Of a stretch of DNA of 64,000 nucleotides, positions 53,960-62,924 are shown one piece after another. The position numbers and the translations under genes were made by a program. The DNA comes from a bacterium (lineage in GTDB: Bacteria > Bdellovibrionota > Bacteriovoracia > Bacteriovoracales > Bacteriovoracaceae), in assembly GCA_030425045.1 (NCBI GenBank), contig JAUHVL010000004.1:62001-126000 (forward strand), read 5' to 3'. The notes beneath the pieces were generated by a model. It ran no database searches, was not told the DNA's origin, and was given only the letters and a program-made list of their open reading frames with translations. Each line of letters starts with the position of its first letter. The stretch's first letter is position 1.

Positions 53960-54918
53960 ATCGCCACCTTTAAGTAGTATTTTCTACTAAATTCCATCAG
54001 TAAAAGAAGCGACAACCCAATCCAAAGGTACTCAAGATAGTTCTCTTTATATATTGTTTTAGAGTGAGTCTTAATTTCAATTTTTTCTAGATTCTGTATT
54101 TCAGTGAATACATCCTCTAAAGCTTTCTCATTTGCAGCGTAATAACTTTTTCCTTTTGTAATTTTAGAAATCTTTTGCAATGTTTCAAGATCAACACTAC
54201 CGCCGGGTAATGACTGATAGGCTCCAAGGCTATTTCTTAGCACGCGCTTACTGTCTTTTTTCCCAATTCCAATTGAATAAATTTTAATTTTCTTTGCTGC
54301 TGCTTGCTCTGCCGCCTGAAGAGGAGTAAGTCTGCCCATCATGCTTACTCCATCTGTGAGGAGAACAATGACTTTATTTTTTGTTTTAGAAAAAGTTGCT
54401 CTCGCCACAGCTAAACTTAGTGCATCTCCAATATTTGTTCCCGCACCGAGAGGGCCAATAACAATATCATCGACAGACTTTTTAACCAGTTCATGATCAA
54501 GGGTTAAAGGTAATAATGTAAATGGCTTTTCTGAGAACATAATGATGCCCATTCTATCGGTGGGCCTTAAACTAACGAAATCAAAAATTTTCTTTTTTGC
54601 GACGACTAATCTATTTGGTTTAAAATCTACAGCTTCCATCGACTTGGAAACGTCGACCACGAAAAAAATATCATTCACCTTAACGGTATCTTTCGCGTTT
54701 GTTAAAGCAGTTCTAGGCTGCATCATTGAAAAGGTGATAAATCCCCACGCAGCACAGCCAATCAAGTAAACGAGTAGAAAAGGAAATGTTGATGTTTTTT
54801 TTCTATAAGCTTCTGGTAGATAAATTACCTCTGTTCTTTTAAAACCCCAAAAGTAACTACTCCAGACGGCCAGTACTATAATACCCAATATTGCCATATA
54901 AGGATGAGCAAAGTTCAT
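53956..54918 (-). CDS. batA: BatA: membrane VWA-domain protein
   Basis: BatA forms a complex with BatB and others at the inner membrane. The 320 residues have two N-terminal membrane segments, a VWA domain with MIDAS DVSKSMEAVDFKPNRLVVAK and GTNIGDALSL plus VIVLLTDGVSMMG, and a C-terminal membrane helix (YLEYLWIGLSLLLLMEF). It overlaps the BatB-BatC gene and the one-TM gene by 4 bp each. Confidence 0.93.
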   Translation of the reverse strand: MNFAHPYMAILGIIVLAVWSSYFWGFKRTEVIYLPEAYRKKTSTFPFLLVYLIGCAAWGFITFSMMQPRTALTNAKDTVKVNDIFFVVDVSKSMEAVDFKPNRLVVAKKKIFDFVSLRPTDRMGIIMFSEKPFTLLPLTLDHELVKKSVDDIVIGPLGAGTNIGDALSLAVARATFSKTKNKVIVLLTDGVSMMGRLTPLQAAEQAAAKKIKIYSIGIGKKDSKRVLRNSLGAYQSLPGGSVDLETLQKISKITKGKSYYAANEKALEDVFTEIQNLEKIEIKTHSKTIYKENYLEYLWIGLSLLLLMEFSRKYYLKVAM

Positions 54919-55664
54919 TTACTCTCCCTATTTTCAAAAAACACTGACTCATATTGTTTTTTGATATGCCCCAGCTCTTCTTCAGACCAATTGGGTTTAT
55001 ATTGAATATTATTGATTTGAGTTAGAAGTTTTTTTATACGAGTTTCTTTTTCTGGATAGTTTGCCAATAGTCGATCTCGATCTTGATATATTTTCTCAAA
55101 CTCTTCTCTTTTATCTATTCTTTTTATTACATATGGCTCTTCATCAACATCCTCTTTTTTCATTTTTCTTATGAAGAGAAAAATTATTCCCAAAAGAAGT
55201 AATACTAAGGGCGCTGTATAAAGAAGATAGCGAGCATCACCTGATACTTTTTTTTCATCACGAACAAAAAACTCCATTGTTTTAAGTTGTCTGCGCTCAG
55301 GTTTAATATTCACTATTTCAACAGGAATATTAATATCTTTATGCGTGAATATATAAAAGCTCTCTACAATAAAAAATTTTTTTAGCACCAAGGTCAAGTA
55401 AACCTCAAGGGCCAAGTTATTATTTACGGAGCGCTGAACCTTACTCACTCTCGAAACAAAGAAAAAGTCTAGAAAGTCTTTTCCTTCCAACTCATAAAAA
55501 GATTCTTCATCTTCTGCCTCATAAGGCCACAAAACCAGCTTTGCAGAAAATGTATCCGCTTCTTTGACTATATTATTTTCCGTTAAATTTTCTAATTTTC
55601 CCTGTACCTCATAGGCATTTAAGCTACATGAAAATATGGTGATTATTATTAAAACAATTTTCAT
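54915..55664 (-). CDS. One-TM protein of the Bat operon, unknown function
   Basis: A 249-residue protein with a signal peptide (IVLIIITIFSCSLNA), a ~120-residue periplasmic beta domain, one membrane helix (LLYTAPLVLLLLGIIFLFI) and a ~75-residue charged cytosolic helical tail. In many Bat operons a protein of this layout (a DUF4381-like or small membrane component) sits between DUF58 and BatA; I cannot assign it firmly. The 4-bp overlaps on both sides show that it is an integral part of the operon. Confidence 0.82.
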   Translation of the reverse strand: MKIVLIIITIFSCSLNAYEVQGKLENLTENNIVKEADTFSAKLVLWPYEAEDEESFYELEGKDFLDFFFVSRVSKVQRSVNNNLALEVYLTLVLKKFFIVESFYIFTHKDINIPVEIVNIKPERRQLKTMEFFVRDEKKVSGDARYLLYTAPLVLLLLGIIFLFIRKMKKEDVDEEPYVIKRIDKREEFEKIYQDRDRLLANYPEKETRIKKLLTQINNIQYKPNWSEEELGHIKKQYESVFFENRESK

Positions 55665-56491
55665 ATCATATTCTTAATGAAGTCCTCTAGGTACCGATCT
55701 TCTAATTTGAGGTTATGATATCTTCTACTTTTCATCTCTTTATCTTTATCTTCAAATTTAATTTCATTAAAGTTTGAAAACAGACCTTTGCTTTTAAAAT
55801 TAAATCTATAAGGTGTTTTGATGGCACGATCTAGAGGTGATGTTATTCGAAAACTATGTAAATTTGAGTAAGATGAAAAATTATTTAACGTTTCCCAATT
55901 TATAGCATTATTAAAATCAGAAAAGACTACAACCTCTCTCTTCTTTTTAAGATGCCTCAAAATGTCTTTAGTAATATCTTGATTATGGTTTATGGCGATG
56001 TCATCCGTAATAAACTCGCCTCTACTATTAACAATCCCATTTTCTTCAAGCACAGAAAATAACCTTGCAATACCTTTTTCACCATTAAGTTTTGGTAAAT
56101 TAATTATCTTTTCATAAGAAATTACAGCGTGAATAAAGTCTTTTGTTTCAGCAGCGATTAAATAAAGTAAACAACAAAGCTCCACGGCGGCTTGCAGCTT
56201 CGATTTCTTATCAACGCCAGAGAACATCGTAGGCCCAGCATCAATGAGCACCGCTATTTCAATATTTCTTTCTTCGTCAAATGTTTTGATATAGGGCTCT
56301 GATGTTTTTGCTAAAATTTTCCAATCAATAAATCGGACATCGTCACCATGAGTGTAAACTCGATGTTCTTTAAACTTTAAACCTGATCCCCTGAAGTGTG
56401 ATTTTAATACGCCAATGCTATAGAAGTTAGAATTCTTAAAAAGATTTGTTTTAATCCTGGCTACTAAGTTTCTTAATTCTACAACATCCAT
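55661..56491 (-). CDS. DUF58 protein
   Basis: A 276-residue cytosolic protein with the family's core HGDDVRFIDWKILAKTSEPY, then NIEIAVLIDAGPTMF, a VWA-like region with a modified MIDAS (DAGPTM in place of DxSxS), and the C-terminal helical part. DUF58 proteins pair with MoxR ATPases and Bat proteins as a chaperone-like module. It starts 1 bp after the moxR stop. Confidence 0.93.
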   Translation of the reverse strand: MDVVELRNLVARIKTNLFKNSNFYSIGVLKSHFRGSGLKFKEHRVYTHGDDVRFIDWKILAKTSEPYIKTFDEERNIEIAVLIDAGPTMFSGVDKKSKLQAAVELCCLLYLIAAETKDFIHAVISYEKIINLPKLNGEKGIARLFSVLEENGIVNSRGEFITDDIAINHNQDITKDILRHLKKKREVVVFSDFNNAINWETLNNFSSYSNLHSFRITSPLDRAIKTPYRFNFKSKGLFSNFNEIKFEDKDKEMKSRRYHNLKLEDRYLEDFIKNMI

Positions 56492-56492
56492 T

Positions 56493-57443
56493 TTAAATTA
56501 ACGATTGCGCTATTTCAGTTGCGAGTGTTCTTGCGTTGATATTATCTATACTTGCTTCATAAGTTAAAATCATTCTGTGGCCTAAAACGTCAGGGATAAT
56601 TTTAATCACATGGGAAGGTGAAACATAATCAGAACCTTCCATATAAGCAATATACTTTGAGATACGATATAACCAAATAGCACCACGTGGTGATGCACCA
56701 GCTTGAATCATTCCATTGTACTTTTTATTGAACAGTTTATTACCAGGCCTTGTTGCATGAACAACCTTTACAATAAAATCCTTAATTTTATCATCAACAT
56801 AAACTTTCTCTATTTCATCTTTTGCCAAAAGTAAGTCATCAGTCGAAAGCTCAGAGTCTAAACCATCGAGAAAATTACTTTTTAAATCCAGAATATTCTT
56901 TTCCGCTTCAAGCTCAGGGTAATCCACATAGATCTTCATCATAAATCTATCCATCTGTGCTTCTGGCAGTGGATAGGTTCCCTCTTGCTCAATCGGATTT
57001 TGGGTCGCAAGAACAACAAAAGGACTTGAGAGTTTATGGGAATTTTCGCCAATCGTTACCTGCTTTTCGGCCATTGCCTCTAAAAGCGCAGCTTGAACCT
57101 TCGCCGGAGACCTATTGATCTCGTCAGCTAAGAGTAGCTGAGTAAATATAGGTCCAAACTTGGTAGTAAACTGCTCTGATCGTTGACTGTAAACCATTGT
57201 TCCAATCAGGTCTGATGGTAGTAAATCTGGCGTAAACTGAATTCTCTTAAACGATAAATCACATAGCTTACTCATCGTAGAGACACTCATCGTTTTTCCT
57301 AAACCAGGCATACCTTCAATCAATAAATGTCCCTCACATACTAAGCCAGCGACAATACCTTCAAGTAAATCATCTTGACCAAAAATTACTGATTTTGCAG
57401 TATCAAGTGACTTTTTAATTTTATCTCTAACTTCGTTACTCAT
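56493..57443 (-). CDS. MoxR-family AAA+ ATPase
   Basis: A 316-residue AAA+ chaperone. Walker A is GMPGLGKTMS, Walker B LLLADEINRSPAKVQAALLE, sensor 1 LATQNPIEQEGTYPLPEAQ and the Arg finger region DRFMMKI. The C-terminal lid has GASPRGAIWLYR. Preceded by AAAGG. It follows the LolA-like gene by 13 bp and leads DUF58-BatA-BatBC-BatD, the classic MoxR-Bat order. Confidence 0.96.
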   Translation of the reverse strand: MSNEVRDKIKKSLDTAKSVIFGQDDLLEGIVAGLVCEGHLLIEGMPGLGKTMSVSTMSKLCDLSFKRIQFTPDLLPSDLIGTMVYSQRSEQFTTKFGPIFTQLLLADEINRSPAKVQAALLEAMAEKQVTIGENSHKLSSPFVVLATQNPIEQEGTYPLPEAQMDRFMMKIYVDYPELEAEKNILDLKSNFLDGLDSELSTDDLLLAKDEIEKVYVDDKIKDFIVKVVHATRPGNKLFNKKYNGMIQAGASPRGAIWLYRISKYIAYMEGSDYVSPSHVIKIIPDVLGHRMILTYEASIDNINARTLATEIAQSLI

Positions 57444-57456
57444 ATTTTACCTTTCG

Positions 57457-58290
57457 CTATTCTTTTTTCTGCTTTCTAAAATAGTTTCTGGCGAGACCCT
57501 CATTAACTTTATAATTAGAAAATTCAACAGTTTGAAAATCTTCAACTCTATTTTTCTTAACTTCTTTACCATCGGAAAACTGCATTTCACTGACTGAAGA
57601 AATTTCGATTTCTTTCACAAATCCCATCCCTGCTACCTTTCCATAATCTAACTTATAGTTTGTAGCTGTCTTCTTAAGACCAGAGATTGTTATTACCTTC
57701 AATTCGTCCAATACCCACTTATTATGACTCCAACTTTTAGTACTCATGTCCTTTTCAAAAGACTCATACCCTGCAGGAGAGCTCGTTTCTATTTTTTTAA
57801 GCATCCCTGTGTCTATAAAGTGAAGTTTAATTTCATTTATTGTTTTGATATTTGTTTTGTCTTTTGCCAGAACAAGTAAACGATCACCTTTTTGTCCGGC
57901 TAGTGATAGCTTATAACTTCTTAACGTATTTCCTAATTTTTGTGGAATAATAAAATCTAATCTTTGAAGAACCATATTTTTGAGATTTGTCTTAATTCTC
58001 TCAAAACCATTGGGTAATCCATTAACTTCAATAGCCGCTTTCCCTGGGAACATCCAATAAAAAGTGAATGACACATCTTTTATATCTGCAGTAGCTATCA
58101 ACTTTTTAACCTGCTTGGTGATTTCATCACTTTTTAAAGTAAAGACGAGATCTTTTAGATCAAATTTAACTGGACTATAAGTCCGTAAATCATAAGTTTT
58201 TACAAGCGACTCTGGACTTTTATTTTTTCCCCAAGTAGCGCTACTCAGAGTTAAAAATACAATTAATATCGGGATATAAGTTTTTACCAT
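57457..58290 (-). CDS. Secreted protein, possibly LolA/LolB-like fold, first gene of the Bat operon
   Basis: A 277-residue protein with signal peptide (YIPILIVFLTLSSATWG). The mature part alternates strands and short turns, and has patterns like KAAIEVNGLPNGF and LLVLAKDKTNIKTINEIKLHF, reminiscent of LolA-type outer-membrane lipoprotein-sorting folds; I judge this weak. No lipobox is present. It is the first gene after a good promoter and lies 13 bp ahead of moxR, so it is expressed with the Bat proteins. Confidence 0.78.
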   Translation of the reverse strand: MVKTYIPILIVFLTLSSATWGKNKSPESLVKTYDLRTYSPVKFDLKDLVFTLKSDEITKQVKKLIATADIKDVSFTFYWMFPGKAAIEVNGLPNGFERIKTNLKNMVLQRLDFIIPQKLGNTLRSYKLSLAGQKGDRLLVLAKDKTNIKTINEIKLHFIDTGMLKKIETSSPAGYESFEKDMSTKSWSHNKWVLDELKVITISGLKKTATNYKLDYGKVAGMGFVKEIEISSVSEMQFSDGKEVKKNRVEDFQTVEFSNYKVNEGLARNYFRKQKKE

Positions 58291-58325
58291 AATTCTCTTT
58301 TTTATAACTAACCTTAGTATTTTCC

Positions 58326-58354
58326 ATCATATATCGAATCAATACCACTCGCAA
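58326..58354 (-). promoter_or_regulatory. Promoter of the MoxR-Bat operon
   Basis: On the minus strand TTGCGA (58349-58354), 17 bp, TATGAT (58326-58331), 36 bp ahead of the first gene of the operon. It follows the lepB stop side of the 109-bp gap. Confidence 0.6.
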
Positions 58355-58399
58355 TTACAGCAAATAAGTCTATGTCACAAATTTATCAGATTAAAAAAG

Positions 58400-59173
58400 T
58401 CAGAGAATGGGAGCGCCAATACGGCCATAACGAATTTTAAAGTTTTCATCGTTTTTTTCATCTTCTGGAAGGATCATGGAAAACCACACAAGAGAAGCTT
58501 TGCCTTTAATAAAATTTTTAGGAACCATGCCCCAAAATCTAGAGTCATGAGAGAAATCTCTATTATCTCCTAGAACAAAATAATACCCTTTTGGTATTCT
58601 TTTTTTCTCTAAGTCAGCTCTATAAAAATTATCTTGATCGTACTGCACAACATGAGTGTTATCACCAAGCTTAGACTTATAGAATTTAAGATTAAAGTCG
58701 CTATATTTTCCACCCAAATCATTTTTAAAATTATCACCGCTAATCTCTTCAACGGGAACCATTTCGTCATTTATGTAAACCATCTTATTTTTAATTTCGA
58801 TGTAGTCTCCAGGCACACCAACGATTCTTTTAATAAAGTGAATACTTGGGTCTTTTGGAAATTTAAAAACAACAACATCACCTCTTTCAGGCTCACCCCA
58901 TGTCGTAAGATAAACGGGATCGAAGTTGTATCCTAAAATATTCCCTCCAGAAAAAGGAACTTTTAATCCATAAGACAGTTTATCAACAAGAATGAAATCA
59001 CCAACCATAAGCGTTGGAATCATAGACCCTGAAGGTATTCGAAAAGGTTCATAACAAGTAGATTTGATCGCAAAAAATAAGACGAGAAGAGTACCTACAA
59101 AAGAGATCTCTTTCCAATATCTTCTCTTTGGAACTTCTTTGCTTTTTTCTTCCATTAATGCAGCTTCAGACAT
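58400..59173 (-). CDS. lepB: Signal peptidase I
   Basis: LepB removes signal peptides at the inner membrane. The 257 residues have one N-terminal membrane helix (FVGTLLVLFFAIKS), the catalytic Ser50 in IPSGSMIPTLMVGD, Lys115 in FIKRIVGVPGDYI, and box E GDNRDFSHDSRFWG. It follows the penicillin-binding protein gene by 2 bp with no clear Shine-Dalgarno. The order rlmE-PBP-lepB shows an envelope-related unit. Confidence 0.97.
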   Translation of the reverse strand: MSEAALMEEKSKEVPKRRYWKEISFVGTLLVLFFAIKSTCYEPFRIPSGSMIPTLMVGDFILVDKLSYGLKVPFSGGNILGYNFDPVYLTTWGEPERGDVVVFKFPKDPSIHFIKRIVGVPGDYIEIKNKMVYINDEMVPVEEISGDNFKNDLGGKYSDFNLKFYKSKLGDNTHVVQYDQDNFYRADLEKKRIPKGYYFVLGDNRDFSHDSRFWGMVPKNFIKGKASLVWFSMILPEDEKNDENFKIRYGRIGAPIL

Positions 59174-59175
59174 TT

Positions 59176-60423
59176 CTATTTAGAGCGATAAGACAGTAGG
59201 TGCTCATCACTTCCATAATAATATTCCGTTATTTTTTTTGCTAAAAATGTAGACTTAACATACCACTTTTTTACATTCACATTCATGACGGCGATCGAGA
59301 TCCCCTTATCATTCTCAATAGAATGTCGAGGAATAGCATACATGGTAAACCAGTCTCTTTTACCAAATGGAATCCCGCCAGTGATACTGCCTGTTTTGCC
59401 ACCCATTATAAGGCCACTTTTAAGAGTGCTTTTCATTCTTCTGAAGCTACCCCGTGCTGTTCCACGTTTGACCGTAAGGTTCATCATTTTTTTGAGCTCT
59501 CTACTCGTATCAGTTGAGAGAACTTTTCTTTTTTCTATCTCGTTTTCATAAATTGTTTCATTTTCACTAAGGTCATCAATTTTTACAATCAGGCGCGGCT
59601 CAACAAGATGTCCGTCATTTGCGACGATAGAGGAAAGAACAGCTGCATGAATCGGACTCATCATCGTTTTACGATTAAAGCCCGATGCTATTTCTGCCAT
59701 ATTGTATTGATCCTCAGGCATTTTAAACGTCGACTTAGAAAGTAAGCCCTCATCCATCAGATCTTTGTTAAATCCCATTTTAGTCGCGGTATTATAGATG
59801 CTTGAAGCACTCGATCTATTAATCGCCGCTTTTCCAAATACAACATTATTAGAGTGCGCGAAGGCCATTTTAAATGAAATAGATCTGGTCCATCTATCAG
59901 TTTTATTTTTTAACTGATACTTATATAAAGTTGTACCTTTACCACGATAAGAAAATCTTGAATCAGTGTGAACTCGATCATTTTCTAAAAGATCAACACT
60001 TGTAATGATTTTAACCAAGCTGGCCGATGGATGGGTTGATGAAAAATTTAATGAATAACTAGGTCCAAGCTCTCTCGCCCATCCTGAGTTCGCTAGAATT
60101 TCACCAGTGTTATTATCAATAATCACAACAGACGAATAATCTGAACGATATCTTTTTAATAGTTTTTCTACATAAGCTTGAAGGTCTTCGTCGATAGTAT
60201 AGGTTACCCCGTACTGCTTATCGCCGAGGTTAACTTTCGAAGAATACTCGTTTCCATAGATAATTTTTTCAGTTGCAATGGTTTGAACTTTTTCTAGCTC
60301 TATAATTCTTTTGGCTTCTTTGATGCTCTCTTCGTTTTGATGCCAGAAATATCCAGCGGCGGCAAAAGCAGTGAAAACGATCGGTGACAAAAATGTAATT
60401 AACTTTAGTCTCGACCTATTCAC
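59176..60423 (-). CDS. Penicillin-binding protein transpeptidase
   Basis: A peptidoglycan cross-linking enzyme with one N-terminal membrane helix. The GTG at 60423 has AAAGGA 7 bp upstream and gives 415 residues; the open frame extends to a TTG at 60441. The transpeptidase motifs are SLVK (Ser135-Lys138), SNN (Ser191) and KTG (Lys343). There is no glycosyltransferase domain and no PBP dimer domain, and the region before the catalytic core is short (about 60 residues), so this is a small class B-like or FtsI/MrdA-unlike enzyme. The start overlaps the rlmE stop by 8 bp. Confidence 0.9.
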   Translation of the reverse strand: MNRSRLKLITFLSPIVFTAFAAAGYFWHQNEESIKEAKRIIELEKVQTIATEKIIYGNEYSSKVNLGDKQYGVTYTIDEDLQAYVEKLLKRYRSDYSSVVIIDNNTGEILANSGWARELGPSYSLNFSSTHPSASLVKIITSVDLLENDRVHTDSRFSYRGKGTTLYKYQLKNKTDRWTRSISFKMAFAHSNNVVFGKAAINRSSASSIYNTATKMGFNKDLMDEGLLSKSTFKMPEDQYNMAEIASGFNRKTMMSPIHAAVLSSIVANDGHLVEPRLIVKIDDLSENETIYENEIEKRKVLSTDTSRELKKMMNLTVKRGTARGSFRRMKSTLKSGLIMGGKTGSITGGIPFGKRDWFTMYAIPRHSIENDKGISIAVMNVNVKKWYVKSTFLAKKITEYYYGSDEHLLSYRSK

Positions 60424-61012
60424 CCTTAAATCCTTTCGCAATCAAAAAGAACTCTTTACTAACAGAGCGAGTTGACTTGGGTTTAAAGTAATCAAAAGAA
60501 TGAAACCTCTTCTTCTGAGACTTGAGAAAAACTTGAGCATCATTAGAATCAAAAACTTTTATAACAAAGTTCCCCTCAACTTTAAGCATTCTAGGTAACA
60601 GTTCAAAAACAGACTCCACTAGCGCCAAACTCCTATCCTGATCAACAGACTTTATCCCTGTAGTGTTTGGTGCCATATCAGACAGCACCACATCGAAGTA
60701 TTTATTATCACCTAAGAACTCACTTGGATCAAACTCGAAAACATCTTGTTCGTATAAGTTGATATTATCCAAGTGAACTAGTTTTTTATTAACAGGTTTG
60801 ATGTCGATTCCTATAACACTTCCCTTTCTACCAACCTTAGTGGCCGCATACTGCACCCATGAGCCTGGATGATAACCAAGATCAATAAGGTTATCTCCGG
60901 CCTTTAATACCTTATATTTTTTGTCAATTTCTTCTAGCTTATAAATACTTCTGGCCAAGAAACTTTCTTTCTTTGCTTTCTTATAAAAATGATCTTTCAC
61001 TTTGAAAGACAT
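60416..61012 (-). CDS. rlmE: 23S rRNA 2'-O-methyltransferase RlmE (FtsJ)
   Basis: RlmE methylates U2552 of 23S rRNA. The 198 residues have YKLEEIDKKYKVLK with the first catalytic Lys region, the SAM site DLGYHPGSWVQYA, acidic DIKPVNKKLVH, catalytic Asp in VVLSDMAPNTTG and Lys in VIKVFDSND, and Glu near the C-terminus (SKEFFLIA). The spacer ahead of it holds DnaA-box matches and a hairpin. Confidence 0.96.
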   Translation of the reverse strand: MSFKVKDHFYKKAKKESFLARSIYKLEEIDKKYKVLKAGDNLIDLGYHPGSWVQYAATKVGRKGSVIGIDIKPVNKKLVHLDNINLYEQDVFEFDPSEFLGDNKYFDVVLSDMAPNTTGIKSVDQDRSLALVESVFELLPRMLKVEGNFVIKVFDSNDAQVFLKSQKKRFHSFDYFKPKSTRSVSKEFFLIAKGFKGE

Positions 61013-61335
61013 GATAGCTCCTAAAGGCTTTTATAAAACATAAACCGAGTACAGAACTCGGTTAATATAGCATCTAACAAAACCTTAATAAATCATACAT
61101 TCGTATACGTTTTAACTTTTTATCCACAAATTCTCACAAGTTTTCCACATTTTTAAAATCAAGTGAAAAAAATATAAGTTTTAATTATGTCCATATTTTT
61201 AGCTATTTAGCGGACAAAATTTTAACTTTTCCAATTTTTTTAAATTTTTTCTTTTCAAATTGAATTTTTCTCACAGAGTTATTCACATTCTGACTAAACC
61301 TTAACTCTCCAAAGCTAAATACTCATATATTGGGT
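61013..61335. other. AT-rich spacer with DnaA-box cluster
   Basis: No gene is seen in these 323 bp. Three matches to TTWTNCACA lie on the plus strand: TTATCCACA (61120-61128, the perfect E. coli consensus), TTTTCCACA (61141-61149) and TTATTCACA (61279-61287). The stretch between the second and third is extremely AT-rich (61195-61268), like a DNA unwinding element. The spacer separates genes that run leftwards, and fliD runs rightwards from 63.05 kb. It could be a replication origin, a secondary DnaA-binding cluster, or chance. Confidence 0.45.
61043..61063 (-). terminator. Possible terminator before rlmE
   Basis: AACCGAGT and ACTCGGTT form a perfect 8-bp stem with a 5-nt loop, 30 bp before the rlmE ATG on the minus strand. 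The following T-richness is broken (TATGTTTTAT). It may end transcripts from the upstream membrane-protein gene or regulate rlmE. Confidence 0.4.
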
Positions 61336-62841
61336 TTAAAAGGGTATTTCCTTAAAGATTCTTAGAAAAATCTTCACCCTTCCTTCAAAGTGACTGTCTA
61401 ATAAACAAATTAAAATGTAGATCAAATAGATCATATTTCTTGAAGAACGTAGCTTACTAATGGTCTGAAAAAGAAGTTCAAGTGGCGTTAAGCTTAGTAA
61501 AACGATCATCCATTGGATTTGAAAATAGCCAAAAACCGACTGATCAACTGTTAATGAAAAGATAAGCAAAATGAGGCAACCAATTGCTAATTGCTTGAAG
61601 CGCTCCATGTCATACTTAAAGTTGGTCAGTAGTTTCAACGAAGGTAAAAAGGCTTTTAGTAACAAGACAGCTACGCCAAAGAATGAAAGTGAATAAAATG
61701 CTTTTCTGGTGAAAACAGCATGAAAAGTTTCAACAAGTTCATCAACAGGCCATCCACTTCCAAAGCGAAAATTTAAAAACATCGAGATGAAGGTGAGTAC
61801 TAAACCAAAAGATGCATATCTAAAGATCTGTCTATTAAACCATCTTGTGTTGTGCTTGGTACTGATGACAAAAAAGAGAGCTATCAGCGCTACCGATAAT
61901 AAACTCCAACTTTTATTTAATAAGCAGGCATAGTAACCAACAAGGCCAAGAAAAAGCCCTGTTCTATAAGTCGCACTTTTTAATACCCAAAGTAATACCC
62001 ATATCCATAATATCCCATATGTCTGAATCAATGTTGCCCCGGGATCTCCTACTAAAACCTTCGAAAAACCCCAGGAAGAAATGAAGGCAAAGGTTCCTAG
62101 GAGAGATAACCTCCGTGAGACAAAGTATCGTAAAAGGGCATAAAACGTGAGTAAGAATAAACTTGTTCCTACAAAATAAAAATAAATTGACCAAGCAACT
62201 TTAAAAAGATGGGGGTAGCGATAAAAAGGATAATAACTAACTTTTAAAAAAGTCCAAAACTGAGAAGTGATATTATCGTTGGGATCAAATATTAATTTTA
62301 ACGCTTCTTGATTATTTAGTTTAGGAAGTTCTGGTAATGAAAAAACCAATAAGGCGATAACGAGACCGACGAGCGTTTTTTCAAAAGAGTCCAAATAACG
62401 AAACTCAGAGAAGTTTGTGGAAACTGACTCTTCAATGATCTTTCCTCTTGTTGGCCATGAATAAAAAAGACCCAGAATGACCCACGTTATCCAAAAGAAA
62501 TTATAAATCCACTTTGACGGCAACAAGGCCAGCATATTGAAATACAAAACAAAAAAGAACATGCCCAAGTACAGGCGATAAACAACTCGATCGATAGAGG
62601 AATTTACTCGGAAATAAATTTTTAAACGGTGATCAATCTCTTTTCCAAGCATGAACCATTGCCCGCATATAAAGAGAGCATAGAGAATCATAATAAATAC
62701 TTGAATGCCTTGGTTTAGATAAAGAGACTTCTGAATCCAGACTGGTAATAAGAGAAAACCAAAGTATGTAAGTGCCCGAATTAAAAAGAATTTTGACTTT
62801 AAAACGACAATTTTTGACTCTTTTACTAAAGTTTTATCCAT
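61336..62841 (-). CDS. Polytopic membrane protein of unknown function
   Basis: A 501-residue protein with about 11 hydrophobic segments (for example FVLYFNMLALLPSKWIYNFF and YFVGTSLFLLTFYALLRYFV), short loops and a basic C-terminus. Some spacing recalls GT-C or O-antigen polymerase-like proteins, but no catalytic motif is recognisable. The ATG has GGGA a few bases upstream. It stands alone, divergent from fliD and 323 bp from rlmE. Confidence 0.8.
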   Translation of the reverse strand: MDKTLVKESKIVVLKSKFFLIRALTYFGFLLLPVWIQKSLYLNQGIQVFIMILYALFICGQWFMLGKEIDHRLKIYFRVNSSIDRVVYRLYLGMFFFVLYFNMLALLPSKWIYNFFWITWVILGLFYSWPTRGKIIEESVSTNFSEFRYLDSFEKTLVGLVIALLVFSLPELPKLNNQEALKLIFDPNDNITSQFWTFLKVSYYPFYRYPHLFKVAWSIYFYFVGTSLFLLTFYALLRYFVSRRLSLLGTFAFISSWGFSKVLVGDPGATLIQTYGILWIWVLLWVLKSATYRTGLFLGLVGYYACLLNKSWSLLSVALIALFFVISTKHNTRWFNRQIFRYASFGLVLTFISMFLNFRFGSGWPVDELVETFHAVFTRKAFYSLSFFGVAVLLLKAFLPSLKLLTNFKYDMERFKQLAIGCLILLIFSLTVDQSVFGYFQIQWMIVLLSLTPLELLFQTISKLRSSRNMIYLIYILICLLDSHFEGRVKIFLRIFKEIPF

Positions 62842-62859
62842 AATTCCCGATCAATTAAG

Positions 62860-62881
62860 TACACTAACCAAGGTTGGTGTA
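62860..62881 (+). repeat. Inverted repeat in the fliD upstream region
   Basis: TACACTAACC and GGTTGGTGTA pair over 10 positions with one G-T, around a 2-nt centre, 14 bp ahead of the terminator hairpin. As DNA it is an operator candidate; as RNA it is the first of two hairpins. Confidence 0.5.
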
Positions 62882-62894
62882 TTCCTCGAATCAC

Positions 62895-62924
62895 AAAAGC
62901 CGGTCCCCACAGCCGGCTTTTTTT
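62895..62924 (+). terminator. Terminator without an obvious gene, upstream of fliD
   Basis: AAAAGCCGG-N9-CCGGCTTTT is followed by further T on the plus strand (seven T in all from 62918). No plus-strand gene lies before it, because the neighbour at 61336-62841 is divergent. It should therefore end a short RNA or attenuate transcription towards fliD. The A-tract on the left gives weak bidirectional potential. Confidence 0.75.
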
